In this document: positions 17,443 to 25,921 of the stretch, one piece after another | Layout of the letters: every line of letters starts with the position of its first letter | Position numbering within the stretch: position 1 is the stretch's first letter | Source: Salinarchaeum laminariae | GTDB taxonomy: Archaea > Halobacteriota > Halobacteria > Halobacteriales > Salinarchaeaceae | Reading direction: 5' to 3' | NCBI RefSeq assembly: GCF_023204835.1 | Contig: NZ_CP096270.1 | Coordinates: forward strand, 1,302,001 to 1,366,000 | Length of the DNA: 64,000 nucleotides | The notes under the pieces: generated by a model | Seen by the model: the letters and a program-made list of their open reading frames with translations, nothing else | Database searches by the model: none | What the model was told of the DNA's origin: nothing | Translations under genes and position numbers: made by a program

Positions 17443-17610
17443 ATGGCAGTCGCACCAGGCCATGCAGACGACGGCCCCGATCGCGAGGTTATCGGGTCGC
17501 TGGACGACGCCGAGGACCAGGAAGCCTACGTCATCGCGGACATCGCGACAGAGGAGGCCTGGGTATCCATCGACGCCGACGCTGCCCCGGCGCTCGAGGA
17601 AATGCGATAA
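17443..17610 (+). CDS. Small acidic protein, 55 residues (haloarchaeal conserved type)
   Basis: The frame MAVAPGHADDGPDREVIGSL... is open for 55 residues and ends ALEEMR. It is strongly acidic, with no cysteines or membrane segment, and contains AYVIADIATEEAWVSI, which looks like paired beta strands. A TATA-like box CGTTTATCAA lies about 27 bases upstream, giving a leaderless transcript. It resembles a small haloarchaeal family I have seen under a DUF name, but I cannot verify this. It is independent of the L39e operon downstream, being separated by a pyrimidine-rich spacer. Confidence 0.72.
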   Translation: MAVAPGHADDGPDREVIGSLDDAEDQEAYVIADIATEEAWVSIDADAAPALEEMR

Positions 17611-17639
17611 CGCGAACCTACTCTCTCAGTATTTCGAGG

Positions 17640-17830
17640 ACCGCTCGTTCGCCAGCGATGCGGTGGTGTTCCTCTCTCCTATCAGTGTCTCCAATTCTCT
17701 CTCATACGTTCACCCACTCCCACACTCCCCACACAACCCACCAACTCCCACACTCCCCACACAACCCACCCACTCTCTCTCTCACTTTCTCACTCTCCGT
17801 CTCACCCCTTCTCTCGCTTCCAGCGACTTC
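17640..17830 (+). repeat. Polypyrimidine tract with 28-base tandem repeat
   Basis: About 190 bases are almost purely C and T on the plus strand with scattered A. Within it 17716-17743 and 17744-17771 are near-perfect 28-base tandem units starting ACTCCCACACTCCCC. CTCTCTCTC runs follow. It fills the gap between the small gene at 17443 and the L39e operon. No protein is suggested. Mirror-symmetric pyrimidine tracts of this kind can form triplex (H-DNA) structures. Confidence 0.75.
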
Positions 17831-17930
17831 TGCCACCTCGGCCCACCCCCACCGCAGTCTGTGGCCACCGGAACCGCACGGACGCGGAAGAACAACGTTT
17901 TAAGAATCGGGGCGAAACCAACACGTCACC

Positions 17931-18083
17931 ATGAGCAAGAAGTCCAAGGCCCAGAAGAAGCGCCTCGGGAAACTGGAGCGTCAGAACTCCCGCATCCCGG
18001 CGTGGGTCATGCTGAAGACGGACCGAGACGTCACCCGCAACCACAAGCGCCGGAACTGGCGGCGCTCCTCCACGGACGAATGA
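17931..18083 (+). CDS. rpl39e: 50S ribosomal protein L39e
   Basis: A 50-residue, very basic protein, [18 protein letters not shown]..., with [16 protein letters not shown] and [10 protein letters not shown]. This is a complete L39e, which threads through the peptide exit tunnel of the large subunit. A TATA-like TTTTAAGAA (17898-17906) lies about 28 bases before the ATG, so the transcript is probably leaderless. Its ATGA stop/start overlap with rpl31e couples translation. It is the first gene of an archaeal L39e-L31e-aIF6 operon. Confidence 0.95.
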   Translation: MSKKSKAQKKRLGKLERQNSRIPAWVMLKTDRDVTRNHKRRNWRRSSTDE

Positions 18084-18358
18084 GCGCAAGCGACTTCGAG
18101 GAGCGCGTCGTGACGGTGCCGCTGCGGGACGCTGCCGCAGCGCCCAGCCACCAGCGCTCGGACAAGGCGATGAAGCTCATCCGCTCGCATCTCGCCAAGC
18201 ACTTCTCCGTCGAGAAGGACGTCGTTCGGCTGGACAGCTCCATCAACGAGGCTGTCTGGGAGAACGGCAACGCCAGCCCGCCACGCAAACTCCGCGTTCG
18301 CGCCGCCCGATTCCAGGAAGAGGGCGAGGGCGTCGTGGAAGCAGAGCACGCGGAGTAG
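18080..18358 (+). CDS. rpl31e: 50S ribosomal protein L31e
   Basis: A 92-residue ribosomal protein located at the rim of the exit tunnel. The family core is visible: [29 protein letters not shown] and [18 protein letters not shown]. Compared with other L31e, the end is an acidic haloarchaeal tail. The ATG overlaps the stop of rpl39e by four bases, which fixes the start. tif6 follows after ten bases. Confidence 0.95.
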   Translation: MSASDFEERVVTVPLRDAAAAPSHQRSDKAMKLIRSHLAKHFSVEKDVVRLDSSINEAVWENGNASPPRKLRVRAARFQEEGEGVVEAEHAE

Positions 18359-18368
18359 GATTCTACAC

Positions 18369-19034
18369 TTGCTCCGGGCCTCCTTCTCCGGATCGTCGTA
18401 CGTCGGCGTCTTCGCTCGCGCGGCCGCCGGCCACCTTCTGGTCCGGCCAGACGCAGACACCGAACTCCAGAACGAGATCGCCGACGAACTCGGCCTCGAA
18501 CCACTGCCGACCACCATCGGCGGCTCCGGCACCGTCGGCTCGCTGGCCGTCGGGAACGAGAACGGCCTCCTCCTGAGCAGCCGCGCCCTCGACCGCGAAC
18601 TCGATCGGATTCGCGACGCCGTCTCCGTCCCCGTCGCGGAGCTCCCCGGCCGGATCAACGCCGCGGGCAACGTCGTGCTCGCCAACGACACTGGCGCGTA
18701 CGTCCACCGCGACCTCAACGACGATGCCGTCGCCGTGATCGAGGACACCCTCGACGTCCCTGTCGAACGCGGGGACGTTGCGGGCGTCCGCACCGTCGGC
18801 ACCGCCGCCGTCGCGAACGACCGCGGCGTCCTCTGCCACCCGAAGGCGACCGACGGGCAGCTCGATCACCTCGCCGAGCATCTCGACGTCCACGCCGACA
18901 TCGGGACGATCAACTACGGCGCCCCGCTGGTCGGCTCCGGACTCATCGTCAGCGACGACGGCTACGTCGTCGGCGAGGATACGACCGGGCCCGAGCTGGG
19001 TCGGATCGAAGACGCGCTCGGCTACATCGACTGA
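18369..19034 (+). CDS. tif6: Translation initiation factor aIF-6
   Basis: A 221-residue member of the eIF6 family, a pseudo-five-fold propeller that binds the 50S subunit and prevents premature 30S joining. Repeated units are visible, each with a [12 protein letters not shown] / [11 protein letters not shown] / [11 protein letters not shown] / YGAPLVGSG signature. The start is a TTG at 18369 (then [12 protein letters not shown]); the conserved N-terminal strand begins immediately after it and no ATG fits. It is the third gene of the ribosomal operon. The prefoldin alpha and L20e/LX genes that often follow in archaea are missing here. Confidence 0.93.
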   Translation: MLRASFSGSSYVGVFARAAAGHLLVRPDADTELQNEIADELGLEPLPTTIGGSGTVGSLAVGNENGLLLSSRALDRELDRIRDAVSVPVAELPGRINAAGNVVLANDTGAYVHRDLNDDAVAVIEDTLDVPVERGDVAGVRTVGTAAVANDRGVLCHPKATDGQLDHLAEHLDVHADIGTINYGAPLVGSGLIVSDDGYVVGEDTTGPELGRIEDALGYID

Positions 19035-19124
19035 GGCGCTGGCGACGGCCAGCGTCCGCTGGAAATTGCGATCGCGTGTCGCTTCCATCTGTTCTCCGGA
19101 CCCCTCGGTCTCCAGCCGTACTCG

Positions 19125-19634
19125 CTATCCCAGCCAGCTACGCAACACCGCCCCGAATCCGGCTGCACCGACCACGAGCGACACCAGTCCGCCGATCCCC
19201 GTCAGGACCAGGAGTCCGTTGACCGCACTTCCGACGAGCAGCGGCGTCAGCCAGCCGCCGTCGTGGCCGACGAGCCGGTCGCCGATTCCGAGATAGGCTA
19301 TCGCGGCGCCGACGGCCCACAGGAGATACGTGAGCAACAGTAGCGGGATCACGACGAGGATACCGACGATCGTCAGGACGAGCAACACCGTCGCGACGAT
19401 CAAGACGACGAGTGCGATCAGTCCATACACCGCCGAGCCCACCGGATCCTCGACCAGATCGCGAATTCGCCCCTCGGTGTAGTCGGGAAAGACGAGAATC
19501 ATGATGCCGCCGACGATCAGTGTGCCGAGGAACGCGCCGACCGCGCTGCCGAACAGCCCCGTTCCGATCTCGGTCTGATTTTGTGCGATGGTACTGAGGG
19601 TGGCGAGCGTCCTGGCGGAGAGGATGAGACCCAT
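19125..19634 (-). CDS. Polytopic membrane protein, unknown function
   Basis: A 169-residue protein with four predicted helices: GAFLGTLIVGGIMILVF, the long VYGLIALVVLIVATVLL with VGILVVIPLLLLTYLLW, and a C-terminal VNGLLVLTGIGGLVSLVVG. The first loop (PDYTEGRIRDLVEDP) is acidic. This arrangement resembles haloarchaeal membrane domains of the bactofilin/DUF8173-like type, but I am not certain. It stands alone between convergent tif6 and the divergent regulator at 19767. Confidence 0.75.
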   Translation of the reverse strand: MGLILSARTLATLSTIAQNQTEIGTGLFGSAVGAFLGTLIVGGIMILVFPDYTEGRIRDLVEDPVGSAVYGLIALVVLIVATVLLVLTIVGILVVIPLLLLTYLLWAVGAAIAYLGIGDRLVGHDGGWLTPLLVGSAVNGLLVLTGIGGLVSLVVGAAGFGAVLRSWLG

Positions 19635-19766
19635 GCGCGCCGGGTTCGTCTCCCAAATGCAATAGCAGTCCCTCCGTATTCGGCCAGAACCCGCGGTACG
19701 CCGTCGCTACGTCACGTGTTCACGGGCCAGCACAGCCGTTTTCACGCGGGGACGTTATCTCCCGGT

Positions 19767-20657
19767 ATGACCGAGAACGGGGGCCTCGACGATCGGTACG
19801 TCGCGGCGTTCGACGTCGTACGCAGCCCTGCGCGGGTGGACATCCTGCTCGCGCTCGCCGAACAGGCCAGCGCGAATCCGGACGCCCCGGCGCTCTCCTT
19901 TTCCGCGTTGCACGACCGGGTCGACATCGACGACTCCGGACAGTTCAACTACCACCTCGACAAGCTCCGCGACCACCTCGTTCACTCGACCGACGACGGC
20001 TACCGCCTCTCGCCACGCGGCCACGAGGTCGCCGGTGCGATCCTCTCTGGAGCGTTCACCGCGGGCGAGGATCGTCCGCCCGAACCACTCGACCAGAGCT
20101 GCCCGTACTGCGACGCAGAGGTCGAAGCTGCCTACGAGCAGGGCCAGATCGTCGTCGAGTGTGCGAACGACCACACGCTGTTCACCAGCAGCATTCCGCA
20201 CGATCTCGCGACGGAGGCGTCGCTCGCCGACGTGCTGGCAGCGGTCCGCGCGCGCGCACGATTCAACCTCCAGATCGTGCTCGAGGGGACCTGTACCTAC
20301 TGCTACGGTGCCGTCGACTGGTCGGTCACACACCGGGAGGAACAGCCCGAGCCGGTTCTCTACGAGGGTCGCTGCACGCGGTGTGGCGTGGGCTACAGCG
20401 CGCCGCCGAACTACGCCGTGCTCTTCCACCCGGCGGTGATCGCGTTCTTCTGGGACCAGGGTGTCGACGTGCGGGAGATCGTCGCCTGGGAGATCGGGGA
20501 CTGGACCGTCGAACAGACGGTCGTATCGGAGGATCCGTTTCGGCTCCGGCTCGTCTTCGCCGCCGACGACGGTCGGCTCACGGTCACCGTCGACGACACC
20601 GCGTCGGTCGTCGAGACGGTTGAAACACCACAGGAGGACTCGGAACCGTCTGCGTAA
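19767..20657 (+). CDS. Winged-helix transcriptional regulator with zinc-ribbon domain
   Basis: A 296-residue protein. Residues about 8-90 form an ArsR-like winged helix (FDVVRSPARVDILLALAEQ; GQFNYHLDKLRDHLV; YRLSPRGHEVAGAIL). The middle holds a zinc-binding region CPYCDAEV and a second CTYCYGAVD...CTRCGVGY. The C-terminal third has PVLYEGRC and ends acidic. This is a common haloarchaeal regulator architecture of unknown ligand. A TATA-like GACGTTATCT lies about 12 bases before the ATG, and the longer frame to 19581 crosses the divergent promoter. Confidence 0.83.
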   Translation: MTENGGLDDRYVAAFDVVRSPARVDILLALAEQASANPDAPALSFSALHDRVDIDDSGQFNYHLDKLRDHLVHSTDDGYRLSPRGHEVAGAILSGAFTAGEDRPPEPLDQSCPYCDAEVEAAYEQGQIVVECANDHTLFTSSIPHDLATEASLADVLAAVRARARFNLQIVLEGTCTYCYGAVDWSVTHREEQPEPVLYEGRCTRCGVGYSAPPNYAVLFHPAVIAFFWDQGVDVREIVAWEIGDWTVEQTVVSEDPFRLRLVFAADDGRLTVTVDDTASVVETVETPQEDSEPSA

Positions 20658-20728
20658 ACGGGTGTGTCGTCGTCGCGGTCGTAGGCTTCCGCCGTTCGTC
20701 GACTCTCTCCCCGAAAGGGCCGACCTGG

Positions 20729-20917
20729 TTACTCGTCGCGAGCGTGGTGGGCGAGGTGGGCGCCGACGGCACCCACGGCAGCCGCGGCGGCGACCGTAGG
20801 GTGGGAGACTGCGAGGAGGATTGCGGCGACCAGTACGACGAAGGTGAGCATACCGCCGAGTGTTCGTCGATCGGTCACGGACGATTCGTAGCCGGTGGGA
20901 GAGACGGTGAGTTGCAT
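20729..20917 (-). CDS. Small membrane protein
   Basis: A 62-residue protein. A polar N-terminus (MQLTVSPTGYESSVTDRR) precedes a strongly hydrophobic region, GGMLTFVVLVAAILLAV and TVAAAAAVGAVGAHL, forming one or two helices, and ends HHARDE. Upstream on the minus strand an AT-rich TTATGCTTATGG (about 20944-20955) could be its promoter. No family is recognised; the hydrophobic profile supports it being real. Confidence 0.65.
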   Translation of the reverse strand: MQLTVSPTGYESSVTDRRTLGGMLTFVVLVAAILLAVSHPTVAAAAAVGAVGAHLAHHARDE

Positions 20918-21079
20918 CGTAGATACACCTCGGGGCGACAGCCCCATAAGCATAATCTGAAGGACATTTCTGTAGCGGGAGTTACTGAAATTCGCTTCTG
21001 TAACTGATCCGGCCGGGTGGGCGGTGCCGATCCGCGGAGGAACGAAGCCCGTTTACGCCCGCCGGCTGTATCCCGGTCG

Positions 21080-21901
21080 ATGACTGGGAAGGACGAGTAC
21101 TATAACAGAGCGAAAGTCGAGGGCTACCGTGCCCGCTCGGCCTTCAAACTCAAACAGCTCGACGAGGCGGCGGGCCTCTTCGGCCCGGGCAACGTCGTCG
21201 TCGACCTCGGTGCGGCACCCGGGGGCTGGCTCCAGGTCGCCGCCGAGCGCGTCGGCCCGGACGGCACCGTGATCGGCGTCGACCGTCAGCGGATCGACGA
21301 TCTCGAGGATCCCGAGCCACGCGTCGAACTCCTCCGTGGCGACATCACGGAGGACGATACGCGCGAGCATATCCGCGAGATCGCAGCGACGGTCACGGGG
21401 AGCGACGCTGCAGCGGCCGAGACGGAGAACACCACCGGCGCGGTCGACGTCGTGCTATCCGACATGGCACCGAACGTCTCCGGGCAGTACGAGCTCGATC
21501 ACGCGCGATCGGTCCATCTCGCTCGCCAGGCGTTCGAGACCGCGAAGACGGTGCTCGGCCCCGGCGGCGACTTCGCCGCAAAGGTGTTCCAGGGCCAGGA
21601 TCTCGAGGCGTTCAAGGCCGACGTCGACGACGCCTTCGAGTACGCTCGAACGGTCGTGCCGGACGCGACCCGAGACAGCTCGTCCGAGGTTTACATCGTG
21701 GGCAAACACCGGCTCACGGCACCGGTGGAGGCCGGCGAGGAACTGACCGTCGACGTCGTCGACGAGGGGTCGGAGGGCGACGGCGTCGCTCACGTCGAGG
21801 GGTTCACGGTCTTCGTTTCCGACGCCAGCGTCGGCGAGACGGTCCCAATTCGGATCGACGAAGTCAAGCCACGGTTCGCGTTCGCCGAGCGCACGGACTG
21901 A
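21080..21901 (+). CDS. rlmE: 23S rRNA (uridine-2'-O-) methyltransferase with TRAM domain
   Basis: A 273-residue FtsJ/RrmJ enzyme that 2'-O-methylates a uridine of the 23S A-loop using SAM. The SAM site is VVDLGAAPGGWLQVAAE. The K-D-K-E tetrad is present in RSAFKLKQLDE, LSDMAPNVSG, FAAKVFQG and SSEVYIVG. After the catalytic domain (about residues 1-205), residues 215-273 form a TRAM RNA-binding domain (VDEGSEGDGVAHVEGFTVFV), a fusion typical of haloarchaea. The start MTGKDEYYNRAK matches the family; upstream codons to 21017 do not. Confidence 0.94.
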   Translation: MTGKDEYYNRAKVEGYRARSAFKLKQLDEAAGLFGPGNVVVDLGAAPGGWLQVAAERVGPDGTVIGVDRQRIDDLEDPEPRVELLRGDITEDDTREHIREIAATVTGSDAAAAETENTTGAVDVVLSDMAPNVSGQYELDHARSVHLARQAFETAKTVLGPGGDFAAKVFQGQDLEAFKADVDDAFEYARTVVPDATRDSSSEVYIVGKHRLTAPVEAGEELTVDVVDEGSEGDGVAHVEGFTVFVSDASVGETVPIRIDEVKPRFAFAERTD

Positions 21902-21963
21902 CGTTCGCTGTTTTCTGATCGGAGCCGATCGAACTGCACGCTTCCTCAGCGATTGGTCCGGCC

Positions 21964-24684
21964 TTACGACGCCCCGGAGGCGCGGCCTCTCCCGAGCAGC
22001 CGCCACGGCGCCGTGAGGAGCCACAGTAGGATCAGGCCGGCCACGTAGGCGACCGAGACCGGGATCGCGAAGACGAGCATCGTCAGCACGCCGCCAGGCG
22101 TGACGACCATCGCGAGGATGAACGTCACGAGAACGACGTGACGCCAGTACGCCCGCATGCTCTGGAAGTAGACGAGGTCCGAGAGATGTAACAGCAACAT
22201 GGCGATCGGGATGTTGAGGAAGAACCCGAACCCGATGGTCATGAAGAAGACGACCCACAGCAGGCTCTTGATCCGGTAGGAGACGACCATCCCGGAGGAG
22301 ACCGCGTCGGTAACGAGGTAGGAGATGACCTCAGGGGCGATCACGAAGAACCCGACGATCGCGCCGGTGAGCGTCCCGACGAGGAAGATATACCCCCACA
22401 TCAGGAACGCCCAGCGCTGGCCGGATCCGGGCGCGATGCCGCGCTGTTGGAGCGCTGGCCACGCGTAGTAGAGGAACACCGGTAGCGTAACGAGGATCGC
22501 CACCACCCCGCTGAACTTCACGATGAAGATCAGTACCTCGACGGGGTGGAGCGCGATGACGACGTCGGTGGCGTCGGTCGCGCGCTGTCCGGGCGCCAGC
22601 GCCTCGTTTGGCACCTCCGAGATGAACACCTCCATGATCTGCTTGATGCCGACCGTGTAGAGGTAGGCGAAGCAGGCGGTGAAGACGCCGATGAACGTCG
22701 CGACGATGACGAACATTCGCGAGCGCATCGAGTCCAAGATGAACCCGATGTCGTACATGTAGCCGCCGATCTCGTCCTCGTCGCGCTCCTCGCTGGCGAA
22801 GGAGCTGAGCATGCCGCCGGCGGTGTCGCTGAGGAGTCCACCGAAGGCGCCACCCTCTCCGTCGTCGCCTCCGTCGCCCGCGCCGCCCACGAGGAGCCCG
22901 TCCGACTCAGTGTCGTCCTCCTCGTCACTCGTACCGCCGGCAGCCCCTGCATCGTTGATTTCGTCCCATCGCTGGAGGACGAGCTGGCCCTTCTCCTCCT
23001 CGCCGGCCTCCATCGCCTCGCCAGCGATGTCGATGGCCTCGTCCTCGTCGATCGCCTCGAACGCTTCCGGTGGTGCGGCGTCGACGCCAGCAGCGTCGAG
23101 CTCGCGGAGGTCGAGGTTCGCGGGGTCACCGGTGACCGGTTTCTGCTCGACGTCACCGGCCTCCTCCCAGCGCTGGAGGACGAGACGTCCCTTCGCTTCC
23201 TGGTCGTTCTCCATCGCCGCGCCCGCGATCTCGACGGCTTCGTCCTCGGAGAGCGCAGCGAAGGCTTCCTCCGGCGCCGCCGCGACGCCGTCGGCGTCGA
23301 GGGCGTGAAGGTCGGCAGCGTCAGGGGAAGCTTCGCTCCGACCGCCTGCCTCGATCCCTTGCTCCTGTGCGTCCTCCCAGCGCTCGAGGAGGAGTCGACC
23401 CTTCTCCTCATCGCCGGCCTCCATCGCCTCGCCAGCGAGATCGACCGCCTCGGACTCCGAGAGGTGGGCGAACGATGCCAGCGGGGCCCGGCGGACGCCC
23501 TCGGCGTCGAGTGCCGCGAGATCGACGTCACTCGGATCGGCGTCGCCAGTATCGTCGGTCTCGACGCCGGCGTACGCCCGGGAGATCACCGGCATCCGTA
23601 GCACGGAAACGAGCCCGTAGGCGAGCGCCAGCGCCCCGCTAACGGCTCCCATCGCGAGGCCGGATCTGATCCACACGGCGAGGCCGCCTCGCTCGACGTC
23701 GGTCGGGAACTGGAACTCTCCGAGGAAGGGGACCGAAAGCCGTTCGGGGAGCGGGCCGAGCACTGCCTCGCCGACGATCTCGGCGTGGCCGGACCAGAGC
23801 GCCACGGCCGTGCCGACGCCACCGATCACGGTCGCAGCGACGACCAGATACCCTTTCCGCCGGAAGGTGCCCGGCTCGATGGGGCTCCCGTGGACGCCAC
23901 CACGATGGATGTTCGTCACCACTTTCGCAAGTCCCAGGCTGAAGACGTAGAGGGTGACCAGCGGGATTGCCCACATGATCTGGGTGAACGGATCCGGCGG
24001 TGAGAACACTGCACCGAAGACGAAAATGCCGAGAACCGCGTAGCGCCACTTGTCACGGAACGTCTCGTAGGGGACGATCTCCGCGTAGGAGAGCACGCTC
24101 ATCAGGAGGGGAAGCTGGGCGGCGAGCGCGAAAGAGACCGTCAACAATAGCAGGAACTCGGTGAACCGAACGATCCCGTAGCTGGGTTTCGCACCCGCAG
24201 CGTACGCCTGTTCGGCCAGGATCTTGAACATCAGCGGGAAGAAGACGGCGTAGGCGTACACCATCCCGACGATCGCCAGCGCGATGGAGAGTGCGATGAA
24301 TCCGTAGAGCTTGCCCCACGTCACCTCGACGCCGGTGTCCTCGATCCGCGTGAGGATGGCTTTCCGTGCGAGATAGATGCCGAAGACGGACGCGATGACG
24401 ATGCCGACGATCGCACCGATCTTGACCTGCATCAAGATGACGTCGAACGGCGTCCGTGCGATGATGTCGACCTCCTGGGCGACCGCGTCGTTCATCTGGG
24501 CTTTCGTCACCGACTCGAGGTAGTCCCAGATCCACCACCGGAGGGAGAGTATCGTTCCGACGAATGCGACGACGAAGACGAGAAAGACCTTCTTCAGCTC
24601 GCGCTGGAGCTCCGAGAGCATTCCACCGATCGTCTCTCGGCCTGCGTTGACCGCGCGAGCGGTGTCCTCGTCGACGACGCTCAT
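21964..24684 (-). CDS. tatCt: Double TatC translocase subunit (TatCt type)
   Basis: A 906-residue Tat receptor made of two TatC domains in one chain. The first (residues about 20-350) has ELKKVFLVFVVAFVG and the loop FSPPDPFTQIMWAIP. The second (about 640-900) has TRSRMFVIVATFIGVF and VVTPGGVLTMLVFAIP. Between them is an acidic linker with three tandem repeats of about 53 residues (386-438, 456-508, 523-575), each ending GRLLLERWEDA or similar. Haloarchaea export most secreted proteins through Tat, and the fused TatCt is specific to them. It is transcribed divergently from tatCo. The start at 24684 (MSVVDEDTARAV) has a TATA box 26 bases upstream. Confidence 0.94.
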   Translation of the reverse strand: MSVVDEDTARAVNAGRETIGGMLSELQRELKKVFLVFVVAFVGTILSLRWWIWDYLESVTKAQMNDAVAQEVDIIARTPFDVILMQVKIGAIVGIVIASVFGIYLARKAILTRIEDTGVEVTWGKLYGFIALSIALAIVGMVYAYAVFFPLMFKILAEQAYAAGAKPSYGIVRFTEFLLLLTVSFALAAQLPLLMSVLSYAEIVPYETFRDKWRYAVLGIFVFGAVFSPPDPFTQIMWAIPLVTLYVFSLGLAKVVTNIHRGGVHGSPIEPGTFRRKGYLVVAATVIGGVGTAVALWSGHAEIVGEAVLGPLPERLSVPFLGEFQFPTDVERGGLAVWIRSGLAMGAVSGALALAYGLVSVLRMPVISRAYAGVETDDTGDADPSDVDLAALDAEGVRRAPLASFAHLSESEAVDLAGEAMEAGDEEKGRLLLERWEDAQEQGIEAGGRSEASPDAADLHALDADGVAAAPEEAFAALSEDEAVEIAGAAMENDQEAKGRLVLQRWEEAGDVEQKPVTGDPANLDLRELDAAGVDAAPPEAFEAIDEDEAIDIAGEAMEAGEEEKGQLVLQRWDEINDAGAAGGTSDEEDDTESDGLLVGGAGDGGDDGEGGAFGGLLSDTAGGMLSSFASEERDEDEIGGYMYDIGFILDSMRSRMFVIVATFIGVFTACFAYLYTVGIKQIMEVFISEVPNEALAPGQRATDATDVVIALHPVEVLIFIVKFSGVVAILVTLPVFLYYAWPALQQRGIAPGSGQRWAFLMWGYIFLVGTLTGAIVGFFVIAPEVISYLVTDAVSSGMVVSYRIKSLLWVVFFMTIGFGFFLNIPIAMLLLHLSDLVYFQSMRAYWRHVVLVTFILAMVVTPGGVLTMLVFAIPVSVAYVAGLILLWLLTAPWRLLGRGRASGAS

Positions 24685-24702
24685 ACTGGCCGAAGCTTGC
24701 AA

Positions 24703-24772
24703 ACTCCCAGTTATCAATCTTCTTCCTCGACCACGCGCGGGCACGGCGGCGAGTCAAAAAGGCCTATAATAA
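24703..24772. promoter_or_regulatory. Divergent promoters of the two tatC genes
   Basis: On the minus strand a TATA-like TTGATAACT (about 24705-24718) lies some 26 bases before the tatCt start. On the plus strand CCTATAATAA (24763-24772) lies about 25 bases before the tatCo ATG. Both distances fit leaderless archaeal transcripts. About 50 bases of GC-rich spacer separate them, so the two genes could share control. Confidence 0.6.
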
Positions 24773-24795
24773 CCCGTCTGCGAACTACTGCACGA

Positions 24796-25860
24796 ATGTC
24801 CGACGAGCCGACCGACGACGGCGATTCCGGTAGCGATGCCCCGGGAGCGCCGTCCGACGGCGGCTCCGAACCGACCGATTCGACGGACGACGCCGACGAG
24901 GCCGGTAGCCCGACAGCGCGGCCTGGCTACACTGACGATCACGTGACCGCATCGAACGACGACGCCGACGATCCCTCGAGTGCGCACGCGCCGATCGGCG
25001 CCGAGGCACCCTCGCCGACCGAGGGTCCGGATGCGGTATCCAGCACGACGACGGTCGACGACGGCGATAACGGGGGCAGCATCCTCTCCGGTGGCATCGG
25101 CGGTTCAGCGCCACCTGACGACGAGGAGATGCCCCTCACCGAGCACATCGAGGAGATGCTCACTCGACTCGCGATCGTTGTCGTCATCGCGTCGCTGGCG
25201 ACGCTGGCCGCCTTTCCCTTCGCCAACGACATCATCATCCAGATGTGGTACGACGTCCACGCCGGATCGGTCGAGGCCTGTCGGCCCAATCCCCAGAGCG
25301 CAGACTGTGTGGCGCCCCACGTGTACGGACCGCTCGAACTGGTTCTGACCCGGATTCGCGTCGCCGGGCTCGCGGGGCTGCTCGCCGCGCTCCCGCTCGG
25401 CGTCTACCAGATCTATCGGTTCATGCGGCCGGGGCTCTACCCCCACGAGCGCCGATACTACCTCGCGGCGGTCCCCTTCAGCCTCCTCCTGGGTATCGTC
25501 GGCATGGTGTTCGCGTACTTCGTCATGCTCCCGCTGCTGTTCGAGTATTTCATCAGCTACACGCAGGGGTCCGCGGATCTGGCCTTCCAGCTCGCGGACA
25601 CGATGAACCTCATCCTGATGATGATGGGGATGCTGGCGGTCATCTTCCAGATCCCGCTTTTGATCATGCTCGCGATCCTGATGGGAATCACCACTCGTGA
25701 GTGGCTCGAGAGCCGCCGTCTGTACTTCTGGGGCCTGTTCTTCGGCGTAGCCTTCTTCGTCGGCCTCGACCCGACGGGGATGGCGCCTGTCCTGCTGACG
25801 GCGACCATGGTCGCCCTCTTCGAAGGGACGCTGCTGTTGTTGCGCTGGACCGGCCGGTGA
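24796..25860 (+). CDS. tatCo: Sec-independent translocase TatC (TatCo type)
   Basis: A 354-residue protein. The first 115 residues are an acidic, disordered extension (D/G/S/T/P-rich), after which a complete six-helix TatC follows. Its hallmarks are PLTEHIEEMLTRL (the TatC amphipathic start), GVYQIYRFMRPGLYPHERRY, and FFWGLFFGVAFFVGLDPTG-like final helices. TatC recognises twin-arginine signal peptides and forms the export pore with TatA. Many lipoproteins in this window have such signals. No tatA is adjacent. The long acidic N-terminus is a haloarchaeal feature. Confidence 0.93.
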   Translation: MSDEPTDDGDSGSDAPGAPSDGGSEPTDSTDDADEAGSPTARPGYTDDHVTASNDDADDPSSAHAPIGAEAPSPTEGPDAVSSTTTVDDGDNGGSILSGGIGGSAPPDDEEMPLTEHIEEMLTRLAIVVVIASLATLAAFPFANDIIIQMWYDVHAGSVEACRPNPQSADCVAPHVYGPLELVLTRIRVAGLAGLLAALPLGVYQIYRFMRPGLYPHERRYYLAAVPFSLLLGIVGMVFAYFVMLPLLFEYFISYTQGSADLAFQLADTMNLILMMMGMLAVIFQIPLLIMLAILMGITTREWLESRRLYFWGLFFGVAFFVGLDPTGMAPVLLTATMVALFEGTLLLLRWTGR

Positions 25861-25921
25861 GCACACGATCCACCCTCGGTACCCCTCCTTCCTGCGAAAA
25901 GAACGTTCGATCGGCTGGCGT

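Noticed and set aside
17716-17771. Possible CRISPR repeats
   Set aside because: Only two adjoining 28-base units without spacers; it is a simple tandem repeat in a pyrimidine tract. No cas genes are in the window.
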